A stretch of DNA of 64,000 nt from Tridacna crocea (Eukaryota; Mollusca; Bivalvia; Cardiida; Cardiidae): positions 44,478,173-44,542,172 of the forward strand of contig OX031070.1 of the NCBI GenBank assembly GCA_943736015.1. The letters run 5' to 3'. The notes under the pieces were generated by a model. The model did not search any database, was not told where the DNA came from, and was given only the letters and a program-made list of their open reading frames with translations. The translations under genes and the position numbers were made by a program. Shown here one piece after another: positions 32,701 through 45,400 of this stretch (position 1 is its first letter; each line of letters begins with the position of its first letter).

Positions 32701-35700
32701 GCCACAAGTTCTTAGTTCTAGATCCACGGGTGACATAACTGTCAACAGTTGTAAAGGTATGATGGTAGCCAGGCCTGCATGTAATGCTTGAATTCTTGGT
32801 TTATTCATCAGTTCTATAATCCTCAACTGTCGTATAGAGTTTACATACTGATGTCTGTTCTCCCAACTGAAAAGCATTTATCACATGTCAGACTTAAGAT
32901 TGGTCTAATTCGAACATCTTCACAGATGAAAAATCGAATGTGGCTCAAGTAATGGAGTTCTTCTATAACATGGTAGAAAATATTGTGTGAAAAGGAGAAA
33001 AATGCTTGTTGCCAGTGTTTTCTCACAATGTTTTCAAAAGCCTTTTTAGTCAATGAAAAGCTATTGTAAGGACCACTGCCAGTGCAAGAGTCAACTCTAT
33101 TCTTTGACTGCAAACACTTGTGACTTAAAGAGGCCCTTATACTCATTTTAACCCTTTTCCAAACAACGAAATATTAGACTTGTCCAGATTAAAAGCACTT
33201 GCAGAAGAAAAAATAAATGTAACTCAAAAATTGAAATTGGTTTCCAGCTAGGTAGAAAAGATTGTGGAAAAAGGAGACAATGCTGGTTACCAGCAATGTC
33301 TCCTTTTCCAACAATGTTTTCAAAAGGCTTCTATCTCAGAGTCGTAAAAACCAGTGATTGTTTGGTAAAGGGTTAAGCCAGTTTTAACTCTTTTTGTTTT
33401 TATTTTATCAAAATATAGCCATTTTTATATCTTTATGCCAAATATTGCGCCTGGCAGTTGCAAAGTTGTTAAGATTGCAGTCGACAGAAAATTCATTTCA
33501 CGGAGTTGCGGCCTTCCATGTAAAAAGACTTGTCGCTTCCGGTTTTTGAATCGAAGATTTTCGATATCTGTTATAAAACATGGGTAGTTTCGTATGTTGA
33601 TCATGCATTCTATCACGTGACTATATTTGACCTTTGCCCTGCGTATACTTCGGAAAACAAAAGGAAAATGTAGGCTTCTCTGTTGCATCCTCGATTTCAG
33701 ACGGTCGCGGCCTATATGCAAGTTACAATGTATCTGACTCTAGGTGGAAACCAACGATAAATTTCCATGACGCACCCCCATTTTTTACAGCCTTGATCGT
33801 CAGCCAGTTTGCTTCTGACCAATGTTCGCTTTCTTACATAAATCTCTGTGTTTCTATAATTCAGTTACACCATATATGTCAGTAATTTATCCTTGTGTAC
33901 ACAAAGGACAGATTCCTGTACTATTCTAATATTTGTTTAAAGTTTAACAGTGGTTCTGCTCACTGGCTGTAGACTGGCATCTTTAAGTAAGTCTTGATTT
34001 ACTCTAATTACAAACTAGTCAAAATATAATCACAGTCAAGTTTAAGATTTCAAGACAAATTATCTAATTTAAGTATTTACCAGACTAGAATATGGCGTCC
34101 ATTTGGAATGAGTTCTACTTCTTCCCCAGCTAATGAAGGGTACATAAACCTTGGATAAACATCGGCACACAAGGCCAGTAACTCTGCTTCACTCTCAACC
34201 TAGGAAGATAATATAAAGTTGTTGATAAAATTGAATCATTAACTCTTCATCACATCACAAAATTTTACACTTATCCAGATTCAAACCATCTGAAGATGGT
34301 AAATCAAAGGTTGCTCAAATATTGCAATTTGCTTAAAGTATAGTTGAAAATATTGTGGGAAAAGGAGAAAATGCTGGTTACCAGCATTTTCTCTTTTTCC
34401 CACTATGTTTCTGAAAGTTTTTGTTTTTTCGTCATGCTTGTTGAAAGTCAGGACTATGTAGTAAAGGGCTTATGACTGAAATACAATGATACACAGCAAA
34501 ACTTATCCTGATTAATTTTGATCATCATACTACAAAATATTTACCATTTCAATCTTCTTCAGGTAACTGTAAGTTGTTGGATCAACTTCTTTTATATCAG
34601 TCACAGTGTCTAGATGAACTCCAACCAAGGACTTCCAGAAGGACGTCAACAGGTCAAGACCAATTGGTATATCTGCTCTGATTGTAATGCCTAATAACTG
34701 TAAAAGTTATAAAAATAGGACAAATGAAGCTCAAATTGAACAGATTTATCTTGTATATAGCACTTAAACTCTCAGTAAAGTCCAAATGTAAAAAGGGCCA
34801 TTTATAAAATAAAAATAAATATCATTTTTACCGTGTTAAAATATGATGATCCTTACAACTATAACGATATGTAAAGGTGCAGTTTGTAAAAATTTCAGTC
34901 AATGGCAGGAAATTGAATACGATAGACAGTCTTTTGAGGAAAAACTAGAGCTATCACTAAATGTGATTATACCCCCATCAGCTCCTTGTCACAAAAACAG
35001 GTCTTGTTGTCGTAAATCTCTACTGTGATGTAATAGTGACGTAAACACTATGTGATAATTCAATGTGTAAAAACAAAATTTCGTTCACTTGACTGTTTTG
35101 CCCTGCATTTTCTTCTTTTCACAGAGTGTTATCTAAAGGCTTCTTCCTCAGGACTTTTCAAACTTAGTATTGTTTGGTAATGGGTAAAAATAATGAGGAT
35201 AGCTTACCTGTCCTAATAATATAATCAATCTCTCTTCAGACACAGTTAGGGAACCAGGTCTCAGAATACATTTCCCCCTGTACTGTGGAATATTACAGGG
35301 CACCAATAAGTTTAACAATGGACCTTCTATTTCCTTAGCAATCTTCCATAGAAAGTGGCGGAAAGAGCCACCTACAAATGACAAAGATATAAATGACAGT
35401 AACACTCTTGACAGTTCATAGCCTGACAAAGATAGAAATGACAGTAACACCCTTGACAGTTCATAGCCTGACAAAGATAGAAATGATAGTAACACCCTTG
35501 ACAGTTCATAGCTTGACAAAGATAGAAATGACAGTAACACTCTTGACAGTTCATAGCTTGACAAAGATAGAAATGACAGTAACACTCTTGACAGTTCATA
35601 GCCTGACAAAGATAGAAATGACAGTAACACCCTTGACAGTTCATAGCCTGACAAAGATATAAATGACAGTAACACCCTTGACAGTTCATAGCTTCACAAA

Positions 35701-36400
35701 GATATAAATGACAGTAACACTCTTGACAGTTCATAGCTTCACAAAGATAGAAATGACAGTAACACTCTTGACAGTTCATAGCTTGACAAAGATATAAATG
35801 ACATTAACACTTGAGAGTTAAAAATTACTATCAGCAAAGATATAAATGACAATAACACTCTTGAGGGTTAAAAATTACTATCAGCATAAAAAAAAGCAAG
35901 TTTGGGTGTCAGGGAGTAGAGTCAGCTGCAGTTACCTTTAGAGATATCTTGATTTTCAGAGAAAATTTCAAGTTGTCCCTGTTGTATGGGTTCCACTTTT
36001 AATAATTAAGAATTATTCAGAGTTTGAAGTAAATATCTTTTGTAATGTCAAAGATATTATAAATTGTCTGATATTTTATGAGAACAACCTGGTTATGACA
36101 ATATCTCATTAAAAAAAAACAGTCCAGCTGAAAATCATCACGTCTTAGCCAGGTTTACTTGGACAAGTCAAATATTCTGTCATCTGGTAAAGAAATAAAT
36201 GATGTAGATTGTGCTGGGAATGAATGGTTCTTTCATTGACTTACTTGTTCCATGAACTTCCTCCCCTGTAAACTTTACATTGAAGGAGTAAGTGGGGTCC
36301 CCTCCACTAGCCAGACGAACACAGAACTGACTTGAGGATATTTCTGCTAGCTGTCTGTAGGCCTGACAGTATGTTGTACTAATTGAGGTCTCTCTGTCAT
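29769..36400 (-). CDS. HECTD4: HECTD4-like exons encoding the HECT catalytic domain
   Basis: Seven exons: 36400-36245, 35371-35208, 34697-34545, 34199-34081, 32866-32671, 31157-30944 and 29905-29769. They encode about 379 C-terminal residues, the usual HECT size. The N-lobe is seen in YSFNVKFTGEEVHGTSGSFR, GKCILRPGSL and WENRHQYVNSIRQLRIIELM. The C-lobe is seen in IQYFWNTLESLSQEDLCRFI, then RYIRVETCMFMIKLPQYSS. The Cys after Thr (codon 29868-29870, 33 residues from the end) is the expected thioester-forming cysteine. The protein ends REDPLSG and stops at 29769-29771. Confidence 0.93.
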
Positions 36401-39400
36401 CTGTTGCGACAAAACTAAAGTTTTGAAATATCGCTCAAATAAATATGCTATCTATTATACATTTTGGATGCCAACACCACTTGATATCTTGCAAGCATAT
36501 CATGCCTCAAAAGAATAAACCCTTTCCCATAAGGCAAATTTTGGACCAGGCCAAATTGAAAGCATTTTGCAGATGACAAATTAACAGTTGCTAAAAAGAT
36601 GATTATTCTATATGATAGGGTAGAAAAACATTGTGGGAAAAGGAGAAAATGCTGGTTACCAGCATTTTCTCCTTTTCCCAAAATGTTTTCAAAAAGCTTT
36701 TATCCCAGAGTCGTAAAAACCAGGGATTGCATGGGAAAGGGTTAAACGTAGTTTTATAATGATTCCATGTATAGTGACCTCGCATATGACCTAGGTTTAA
36801 CATCTCTTTCAGAAATCTAAGTAAATGTAGCAGGCCAGCTACAGGAACCAAACCTGAACTCCTTAACTCTTTACCAAACGACAAAATTTTAGACTGGTTC
36901 AAATTGAAAGCATTTGCAGACAACAAAATAAAAGTCACTGAAAATTTGAAATTTGTTTTGTGAAGGGTAGAAAACATTGTGGAAAAAGGAGGAAATGCTG
37001 GTAACCAGCATTTTCTCCTTTTTCCACAATGTTTTCTAAAGGCTTCTTTCTCAGGGGTGTCAAAAGTATGGATTGTATGGGTTAACTATTCACCACACAA
37101 TCCCGACTTTTAAAGACCCTGAGAGAAACTTTCTGAAAACATTGTGGGAAAAGGAGAAAAGGCTGGTAACCAGCATTTTTTTCCTTTTCCCACTATGTTT
37201 TCTACTCTTCCCAAAACAAATTCCATTTTTCAGTCACATTTATTTTGTTGTCTGCATATGCTTTCAGTTTGGACCAGTCTAAAATTTTGTTGTTTGGTAA
37301 AGAGTTAACTCATTACCAAACAACAATACTTTGGGCTTGTCCAAATCGAAAGCATTTGCAGATGACAAAATAAAAGTGACTGAAAATTTGAAATTTGTTT
37401 TGTGAAGGGTAGAAAACATTGTAGGAAAAGGAGAAAATGCTGGTTTGCATTTTCTCCTTTTCCCACAATGTTTGCTCAAGGCTACTTTCTCAGGGTTGTC
37501 AGAAGTAGGGATTGTGTGGCAATGGGTTAAGAGGCCTGAGATTTGTAATGTACAAGTCTCATGTTCAACCTACAACTTGAGCAATTCATGCTGGTCTAAT
37601 ATACAGTATTTACAATCAGTTCTATATATATATCAGATAAATAAACATAGCTGAAACCAAGCATCCACTGTATGTAGATCATGGTTCACTTTCCTTGATC
37701 ACTTTATGTAGTAAGTCTTGCCTTCTGAATGCCCTATAAATCGCTCCCACTTTTTGTGACTACAAACCATAAATTCTCAGAAGTTAACCCTTAACTCCAT
37801 AGATACTTATTTCTACGCATTGCATGTAGGAGCCTTTGGAAAACATTGTGGCAAAAGGTGAAATTGCTCGTGACGAGCAATTTCAGCTTTTGCAACAATG
37901 TTTTCTACACTATCAAAAGGTGTCATATACACATAAGAAACGGCTTCATCCTTGCTGTTATTTAGGGTTAGTTAGAGATACCATAGAATTGCCTTATGGG
38001 GTAAAGTGTTAACAAACCTCCAATATCTTCCAAGGGATCAAGAATAATCTCTGGGGCAGCCTGGTCAGGTTTACGCTGTGCTGTGGCATTCAGTATTCTG
38101 TTCATGAAGCAACATTTTGTATCATAAAATATCAAATCTCGAACTCTGGACAATAATGCAGCAGTACTTCTACTGTAGGTCTCCCTAGGTCGAAGATCAA
38201 TTAATGGCAAGAAAAAAGTTTCTAGGGTGCTATTGAGGGACTGTAAGAAAGCAAACCTCAGTCTTATGCTCTCTAGTGGAATACCTATAAGAAAAAAAAA
38301 AAGGAAGAACAATAAAATAACAAAGACAATAATACAATCTCACTGATATTACATGTATCATCCATGTACTCTGCACAGATTAACCCATTACCACACAATC
38401 CCTACTTTTGACGCCCAACAATGTTTTCTACCCTTCACAAAACAAATTTCAAATTTTCAGTCACTTTTGTCATCTGCAAATGCTTTCAATTCGGACCAGT
38501 CTAAAATATTGTCGTTTGGTAATGGGTTAATGAAACCTTTATGCCATTGCAGATTACAGTATCCAAAAACAGCTTGCAAAATGAGCAAATTGAAAACAAA
38601 AAAACTAAATTAGTGTATTGTAATATTATGAACCAGTTGATATATAACACTTACAAACTATGCTTGTAAGAAAATTAGGCATGTAGAATAATCACTGTCA
38701 TGTTTAGTTCTTGTTAAGATCTAAATTAGCATGCACAATATCACAAGATTCAACCATTTATCTCAAATGCATTATGTATCTAGACCCATCCCAATGCAAA
38801 TGCTTCAGGCCTCTGATGAAAGATTATTAAGTTTGTACAAATATCATTTAGACAAGGAAAAAAACAAACAAACAATCACACACAAACATATGCGATGTGA
38901 TATGTTGACAAATTACTTGATTTCAGCAATTACACTTTTCAGTTTTTCAAAATTAGTCTACCATGAACAGGGATAAACCTACCCTGTAAGCAAGCATATC
39001 TCTCACTACTCAGTTCAGCCGGTGAAATGTATATCTCGTGCGGATGAAGTCTTGCTGGGGTCACTGCAAGTCTTTTACAGAAAGAATTAACAAACTGTAC
39101 AAGGGTGCTGTCCATCTCTAGTGACCACTGTCTGGACATCTGCTGAGCCTGACTGTTGTCCAAACATGAGCATCTGTAATATAAAGGCATTAGAAGACTT
39201 TGCAACATGTGGAGGAGAGAAGAACCTTATTTCAATCATTTAACAAAATCTGTAGTTTTTTCCTATCTAAAAAAGATTTCTTTTTTTTTTTTTTAAATAT
39301 TGAGCAAAATTTCTCTATATTCCACAGTATTTACTAGCATACCTGATAAATTGAAGTCATTTGTTCCAATTTTGAACTTATCTCATGCAAATGATTTCAA

Positions 39401-42400
39401 CTAGGAGTAGGTGAATGTGTGAACCCAAGCAAATTAACCTCTTGTCTCAACCAAAATTATTTCTTCAAGTTTAAATGCTACAAACTTCTTTACGATTGGC
39501 TTAAAGTCTCAGTAGCGTCCAAATGTAAAAAGGCCCGTTTATAAGTAGATTTCCTTTTTACCATGTGAAAATATGGCGATTATTATGACTTTAATGATAT
39601 GTAAAGGTACAGTTCTAAAAGGTTCCAGTCAACAGTAGTAAACAGAATTTTGAAACTAGAACAGATCCTATCGTGCCACATTATCTGTTTGTTTACATCG
39701 ATGATTACCAACGATTAGCCGACTTTTCGTTGTAAATCTTCACAGTGACATTATGACATAATAGTGCTATAAACACCATGTGATAATTCAATGCATTAAA
39801 ACAAAACTTTAATTCACTTGGTAAGTTTTGTCCCATTACAGGGTTGAAAAACCAAGTTTTATCAACATTGTAAGCAGAAAACACAACACAGACCGATCGT
39901 CACTTATATGTTTATCATCAATACAGGAAGAGTTTACTACAAAGAAAACAAGTTCAGAATGGGCAATCACAATCTCCAATAACATAAAATCAGAAGTGTA
40001 AACAGGAGTGCTGTCTACTACGCCATAGCACTTATGAGATGGATCTCGAAGACCTAGTTCGAATATACATCAATGGTAACGAAGGTTATCTCGGCCAATG
40101 GCGTCCCTGAAATCGACGGATTTCTCCACGCATTTTAGCATACATACATCATGGCAACCAGCACAGTAATTGACACATTCATTGCTCAAATTAATAAGTA
40201 TGCTGTAAATGCTCACAGTGACTATTTTTCCATGGGTTGACAGTGCCTTGCTTAGAGTTGATAGCTCAAGAGTATTTGCCGCATTGAATTTCTTACCTGC
40301 CAAAATGAATGTCAAATCCACAGGACAGAATAGCTCTCCAGACAGCTCTAACATCTTGTTTTACCTGATCAGCCACATACTGTAGAAATCCATCTAATGT
40401 CAAACAATGATGATCTTCTTTTTCAGCACCAGCAGACTGCAATTTACAAAAGTCTTCTCCTTAAACTCTTTTTGACACAAAATTTTAGACTTAATAGAAC
40501 TGAAACCTTGTGCAGACAGATTAAATGTGATTCAAAAATTAAAATTTGCCTTTGGAAAGGTAAAAAGACAATCTGGGGAAACAAAAAAATCCAGTCAAGC
40601 ATATTCATCTCTTGCTACAATTTTTTTTCTACTTAGAATTATTAAAACTCCAGATTATGTTGTAAATGATTAACCCATTACCACACAATCCCTAGTTTTG
40701 ACGCCCCTGAGAAAGAAGCCTTTAGAAAACATTGTGGGAAAGGGAGAAAATGCTGGTAACCAGCATTTTCTCCTTTTCCCACAATGTTTTCTACCCTACA
40801 CAAAACAAATTTCAAAATTTCATTCACTTTTATTTTGTCGTCTGCAAATGCTTTCAATTTGGACCAGTCTAAAATATTGTCGTTTGGTAATGAGTTAAAG
40901 CAATTATTCAAAATCACAGCTTATCTACACCCAGTATCAAGGGAAAGGCTTCAGGTTAACACTTCATTAACCCTTTACCAAACAATCCCTGGTTTTGACG
41001 ACCCTAAGATAGAAGCCTTTTGAAAACATTGTGGGAAAAGGAGAAAATAGTGGTGACCAGTCTTTCCCACAATGTTTTCTACCTTGCTTGAAACAAATTT
41101 TAATTTTTGAGTAACGTTTATTATGTCATCTGCAAGCTAAGTGCTTTCAATTCGGAAAATTCTAAAATTTTGTCATTTGGTAACCAGTTAAGAATATATG
41201 CATGAAAAGTTGCAGTTTTCATTCAAATAACTTCAGGAAATAGACGAGTCAGCATATTTTCCTTACTCTTTAACAAACAACAAAATTCTGAACTAGTACA
41301 AATTCAAAACATTTGCAAACAACAATTTAACTATAGCATAAATCATGGGATCCATTTTTGAAAGGTTTAAAAACATAGGAGAAAATACTGGTTATTTGTG
41401 CAGTCTACTTTTCCCACTATGTTTTCCAAACCCTTCTTTGTTATGATCCTTAAAATTTTGGGATTGTCTGGTAAAGGGTTTAACTCTTTCCCAAACAAGC
41501 CCTGGTTCTGACGTATCTGCAGTAAGAGTCTCTTGAAAACACTGTGGGAAAAGGAGAAATTGCTCCTAACGAGCAATTTCTCCTTTTCCCACAGTGTTTT
41601 CTACTCTTTTTGAGAACTTTCTGCCATTTTCTCCTAATCCTAAATTGTCGTCTGCAAACTCTTTTGGTTTGGAAGAGTCCAAAATTTATCATTTGGGAAA
41701 GGGTTAAATGACCTTGAACTGACCTTCGTAGCTTTCTCAAGACTGCCTGCTTCCTCGTCTTCTTTTTCAGCCTTCTCTACTTTATGCTTCTTTTCTTTTG
41801 TCTGGGGTCTAGTTTCAAAAGACAATAACACCAACTGTAGTTCTTCCTGTATATTGTCCTATATATGAAGTTACTAACAAACTGCCATGTTCATTGACAT
41901 CTTGACCATATTTATCAAATATTGTATTTTATTTGAAATAAAATGAAAATGTATAAAAACCTATTAAACATACTGTAATTGCCAGTCATCACATTATTTT
42001 GTTAACCCATTACCACACAATCCCTACTTTTGACGCCCCTGAAAAAGAAGCCTTTTGAAAACGCTGTGGGAAAAAGGAGAAAATGCTGGTAACCAGCATT
42101 TTCTCCTTTTCCCACAGTGTTTTCTACCCTTCCCAGAACAAATTTCAATTTTTCAGTCACCTTTATTTTGTTATCTGCAAATGCTTTAAATTTGGACTAG
42201 TCTAAAATTTTCTCATGTGGTAAAGAGTTAAATTGTATCAGAAATTAACACCATTTTAACAGCTTTGGTCATGTGTTTCATGGCTTTCTCATACAAGTAT
42301 CGATAGAACTTGCTTTCAAGCCAAAGACTACTTTTCACACATACATCTGGGGTAAGAAGCGAATAATCACCAAAAGAAAGTTTGCTTTAATTAACCCATT

Positions 42401-45400
42401 ACCACTAAATCCCTACTTTTGACAACCCTGAGAAAGAAGCTTTTAGAAAACATTGTGGGAATAGGAGAAAATGCTGGTAACCAGCATTTTCTCCTTTTCC
42501 CACAATGTTTTCTTCTCTTCACAAAACAAATTTCAAATTTTCCAATTACTTTTATTTTGTCTTCTGCAAATGCTTTCGATTTGGACAAGCCTAAAATAGT
42601 GTCGTTTGGTAATGAGTTAACAAGGTCAATCAACCCACAACCAAGTCCCAAATCAGATACACTAACCACTGAGCCATCCATTATCATGGATCCTTAAAAT
42701 CTATTTTGTAAAACAATTGACTGAATCATGAGGTACACTGGCCCAATGACATGCAGGAAATTCACCAAAAGTAAAATGTTTCAACCTAGGTTAGCCTGTG
42801 GAGACTGCGCAGGCTGACCTGGGTCAATGTTTTTTGTAGATGCAGTAAGCTCTTTTTCACAGAGCATGGCTGTTTTACCTAGTGAGAAACTATTCTACAT
42901 CTGATAAGGACATCATACAACAGGAGATCTTAATTAACCCATCATCACAAAGATTCAGTTTTAACACATTACCAAACGACAAGATTTTAAGTTTGTCCAA
43001 ATTGCAAGCATTTGCAGAGGACAAAATAAAAGCGACTGAAAATTTGAAATTTGTTTTGTGAAGGGCAGAAAACATTGTGGGAAAAGGAGAAAATGCTGGT
43101 TACTAGCATTTTCTCCTTTTCCCACAATGTTTTCTAAAGTATTCTTTCTCAGGGGCGTCAAAAGTAGGGATTTTGTGGTAATGGGTTAATGACCCCTTGG
43201 AAAATGTCTTTAGAAAACCTTGTGTGGAGGGAGAAAATGCTGCTAACCAGCATTTCCAGTGATCCCCACAGTGTTTTCAACCCTTCTAATGGTGAATTTC
43301 CATTTCTTACAATTACTTTGTTGTCTGCAAAACGGTTCAATTTGGGCGAGTCTAAAACTTGTCATCCAGTAAAGAATTAATCTTTTATGGAATTCAATAA
43401 ATCCATAAAGATATGATAACTTGCTTCCTGTAATGTACCATGAAAATGAATTAACCTCCCTTTTGTCAGATAATGGCCCATAGGCATCTAAATAAAGCAT
43501 GAAGAAGGTTAAAGGACACATGGACGGACAAAGGGACGGACGAACAGACAGACAGGTTGATTCCCGAAAACATTCGTTTTGCAGGGGTATAATTACAGCA
43601 CTACTAGCAGTCAGTTTACTTACTTTTCCACAGATAGTACAACTTTCTCCTTTGCACTTCTCTGTAACTTTTTACCTTTTGATTTGTATGGTTTGTCTAT
43701 GCCAGGAGAACTGAATAAAGAAAAGTTATTATTCAGAGTTGTATATTCATTTCATCATAAAAAAAAAATTAAGGTCTTACAAAAAGGCAATTAAACAATC
43801 AATTAAAAAAACTCATAAAAAAAAAAAAGCAAATGATTCGATGACGCATGAACAATCACACAATCCAGAGTTTTAACAACCCAATGATAAAGACCTTATA
43901 AAAACAAGAGGGCCATTGGCCCTGGAACGCTCACCTTAGACTATAGCTTATGAGTGAAATTCAATTCTTTGAGCAACTTTGGTAAAGCTTCACCCAAGGA
44001 ACATCCCTGCCAAGTTTCATCAAGATTGGCCCAGTGGGTTAGGAAAAGAAGATGTTTATAAAAAGATAGACGCCGGACATAGGGAAATCAAATATCAAAG
44101 CTCTACACCTTCCAGTTTCAAAGAATTTCAAATTTTCCTTCTTTGTCCTATGTTCGAACTTGTGGTCCCCAGAGCTGGATCAGTTTTAACCAAAGCAGCA
44201 TCCTTGGAACAAACTTGGTAGAGGTCCACTCAAAGATGCTACATACCAAATATAAAAGCTCTACACCTTCCCGTTTAAGAGAAAAAGAAATTTAAAATTT
44301 TCCTTCTTTGTTCCTATGTTCCAACCTGTGACCTCCGGGGCATGGCCAGTTTTGACGCCAGGGACATCATATGACCAAACTTGGTAGAGGTCCTCTAGAA
44401 GATTCTGCATACCAAATATCAAAGCTCTGCACCTTCAAGTTTCAGAGAAGATTTCTAAAGTTTTCCTTCTTTGTTGCTATGTTCCAACCTGTGACCCCAC
44501 GGGGCAGGGCCAGTTTTGAGCCAAGGGCATAATATGAACAAACTTGGCAGAGGTCCACTAGGAATTGCTACATGCAAAATATCATAGCTCTATGCCTTCT
44601 AGTTTAAGAGAAGAAGAATTTTAAAATTTTCTTTCTTTGTTTCTATGTTCGAACTTGTGACCCCCGGGGTGGGGCCAGTTTTGACCCCAAGGGCATGATT
44701 TAAACAAACTTGGTAGAGGTCCACTAAAAGATGCCACATACCAAATATCAAAGCTCTACGCCCTCTACTTTCAGAGGAGAAGAATTTTAAAGTTTTCCTT
44801 CTTTGTTCCTATGCTCAAACTAGTTACCCCCGGGGTGGGGCCAGTTTTGACCCCAGGGACATCATTTGAATAAACTTGGTAGAGATCCACTAGGAGATGC
44901 AACATACCAAATATCAAAGCTCTACCCTTTCTAGTTTCTGAGGAAAAGAATTTCAAAGTTTTCTTTCTTAAATTTGTTCCTATGCTTAAATTTGTGACCC
45001 CCAGGGTGGGGCCAGTTTTGACCCCAGGGACATAATTTGAACATACTTGGTAGAGGTCCACTAGGATATGCCACATACCAAATATCAAAGCTCTACGCCT
45101 TCTAGTTTCAGAGGAGAAGATTTTTAAAGTTTTCCCTCTAAAGTTATTCCTATGCTCAAATGCGCTCAAACGCGTTATCCCCCGGGGCAGGGCCAGTTTT
45201 GACCCTAGGGGCATACTTTGAACAAACTTGGTAGAGGTCCATTAGGAGATGCTACATACCAAATATCAAAGCTATAAGCCTTCTAGTTTCAGAGAAGAAG
45301 ATTTTCAAAGATTTCATTTTTTTTTTTGTTTTGTTGCCATGGCAACCAGAGTTATGGGTGGAATTAAATTCTTTGAACAATTTTGGTAGAGCTTTACCCA

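Larger units (their letters stand above)
38018..43710 (-). other. HECTD4: HECTD4-like exons between the low-complexity part and HECT
   Basis: Exons 43710-43624, 42330-42252, 41858-41724, 40436-40297, 39173-38983 and 38284-38018. The 41724-41858 exon encodes a highly charged helix (TKEKKHKVEKAEKEDEEAG). The exon 42252-42330 uses a poor acceptor (GTGTGAAAAG) and a GTGTTA donor; it was chosen because an acceptor at 42347 would bring a stop. The others are helical and conserved in look (GFLQYVADQVKQDVRAVWRA, RRLAV-like SFCKRLAVTPARLH). Confidence 0.75.

Noticed and set aside
35148-35779. Overlapping 89-175 residue ORFs on both strands with repeated peptides
   Set aside because: They come from the 45-bp minisatellite (45 is a multiple of three, so frames stay open). 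The only real coding part is the HECT exon at 35208-35371.
40678-40917. Many 60-90 residue ORFs with strings like [20 protein letters not shown] on both strands throughout the window
   Set aside because: These are translations of the TTAA MITE hairpin; the same peptide recurs at dozens of copies and on both strands.
42252-42346. Longer version of the HECTD4 exon starting after CTTACCCCAG (end at 42346)
   Set aside because: It has a better acceptor, but joining to exon 43624-43710 shifts frame and meets a stop. The acceptor at 42331 keeps the frame.
43445-43490. Possible 35-bp micro-exon (DAYGPLSDKRE) in the HECTD4 gene
   Set aside because: Its phase does not fit between 43710-43624 and 42330-42252, which join without it.
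44771-45214. 147-residue minus-strand ORF with internal repeats
   Set aside because: It follows the period of the tandem units in the 43903-45545 element and resembles no known protein.
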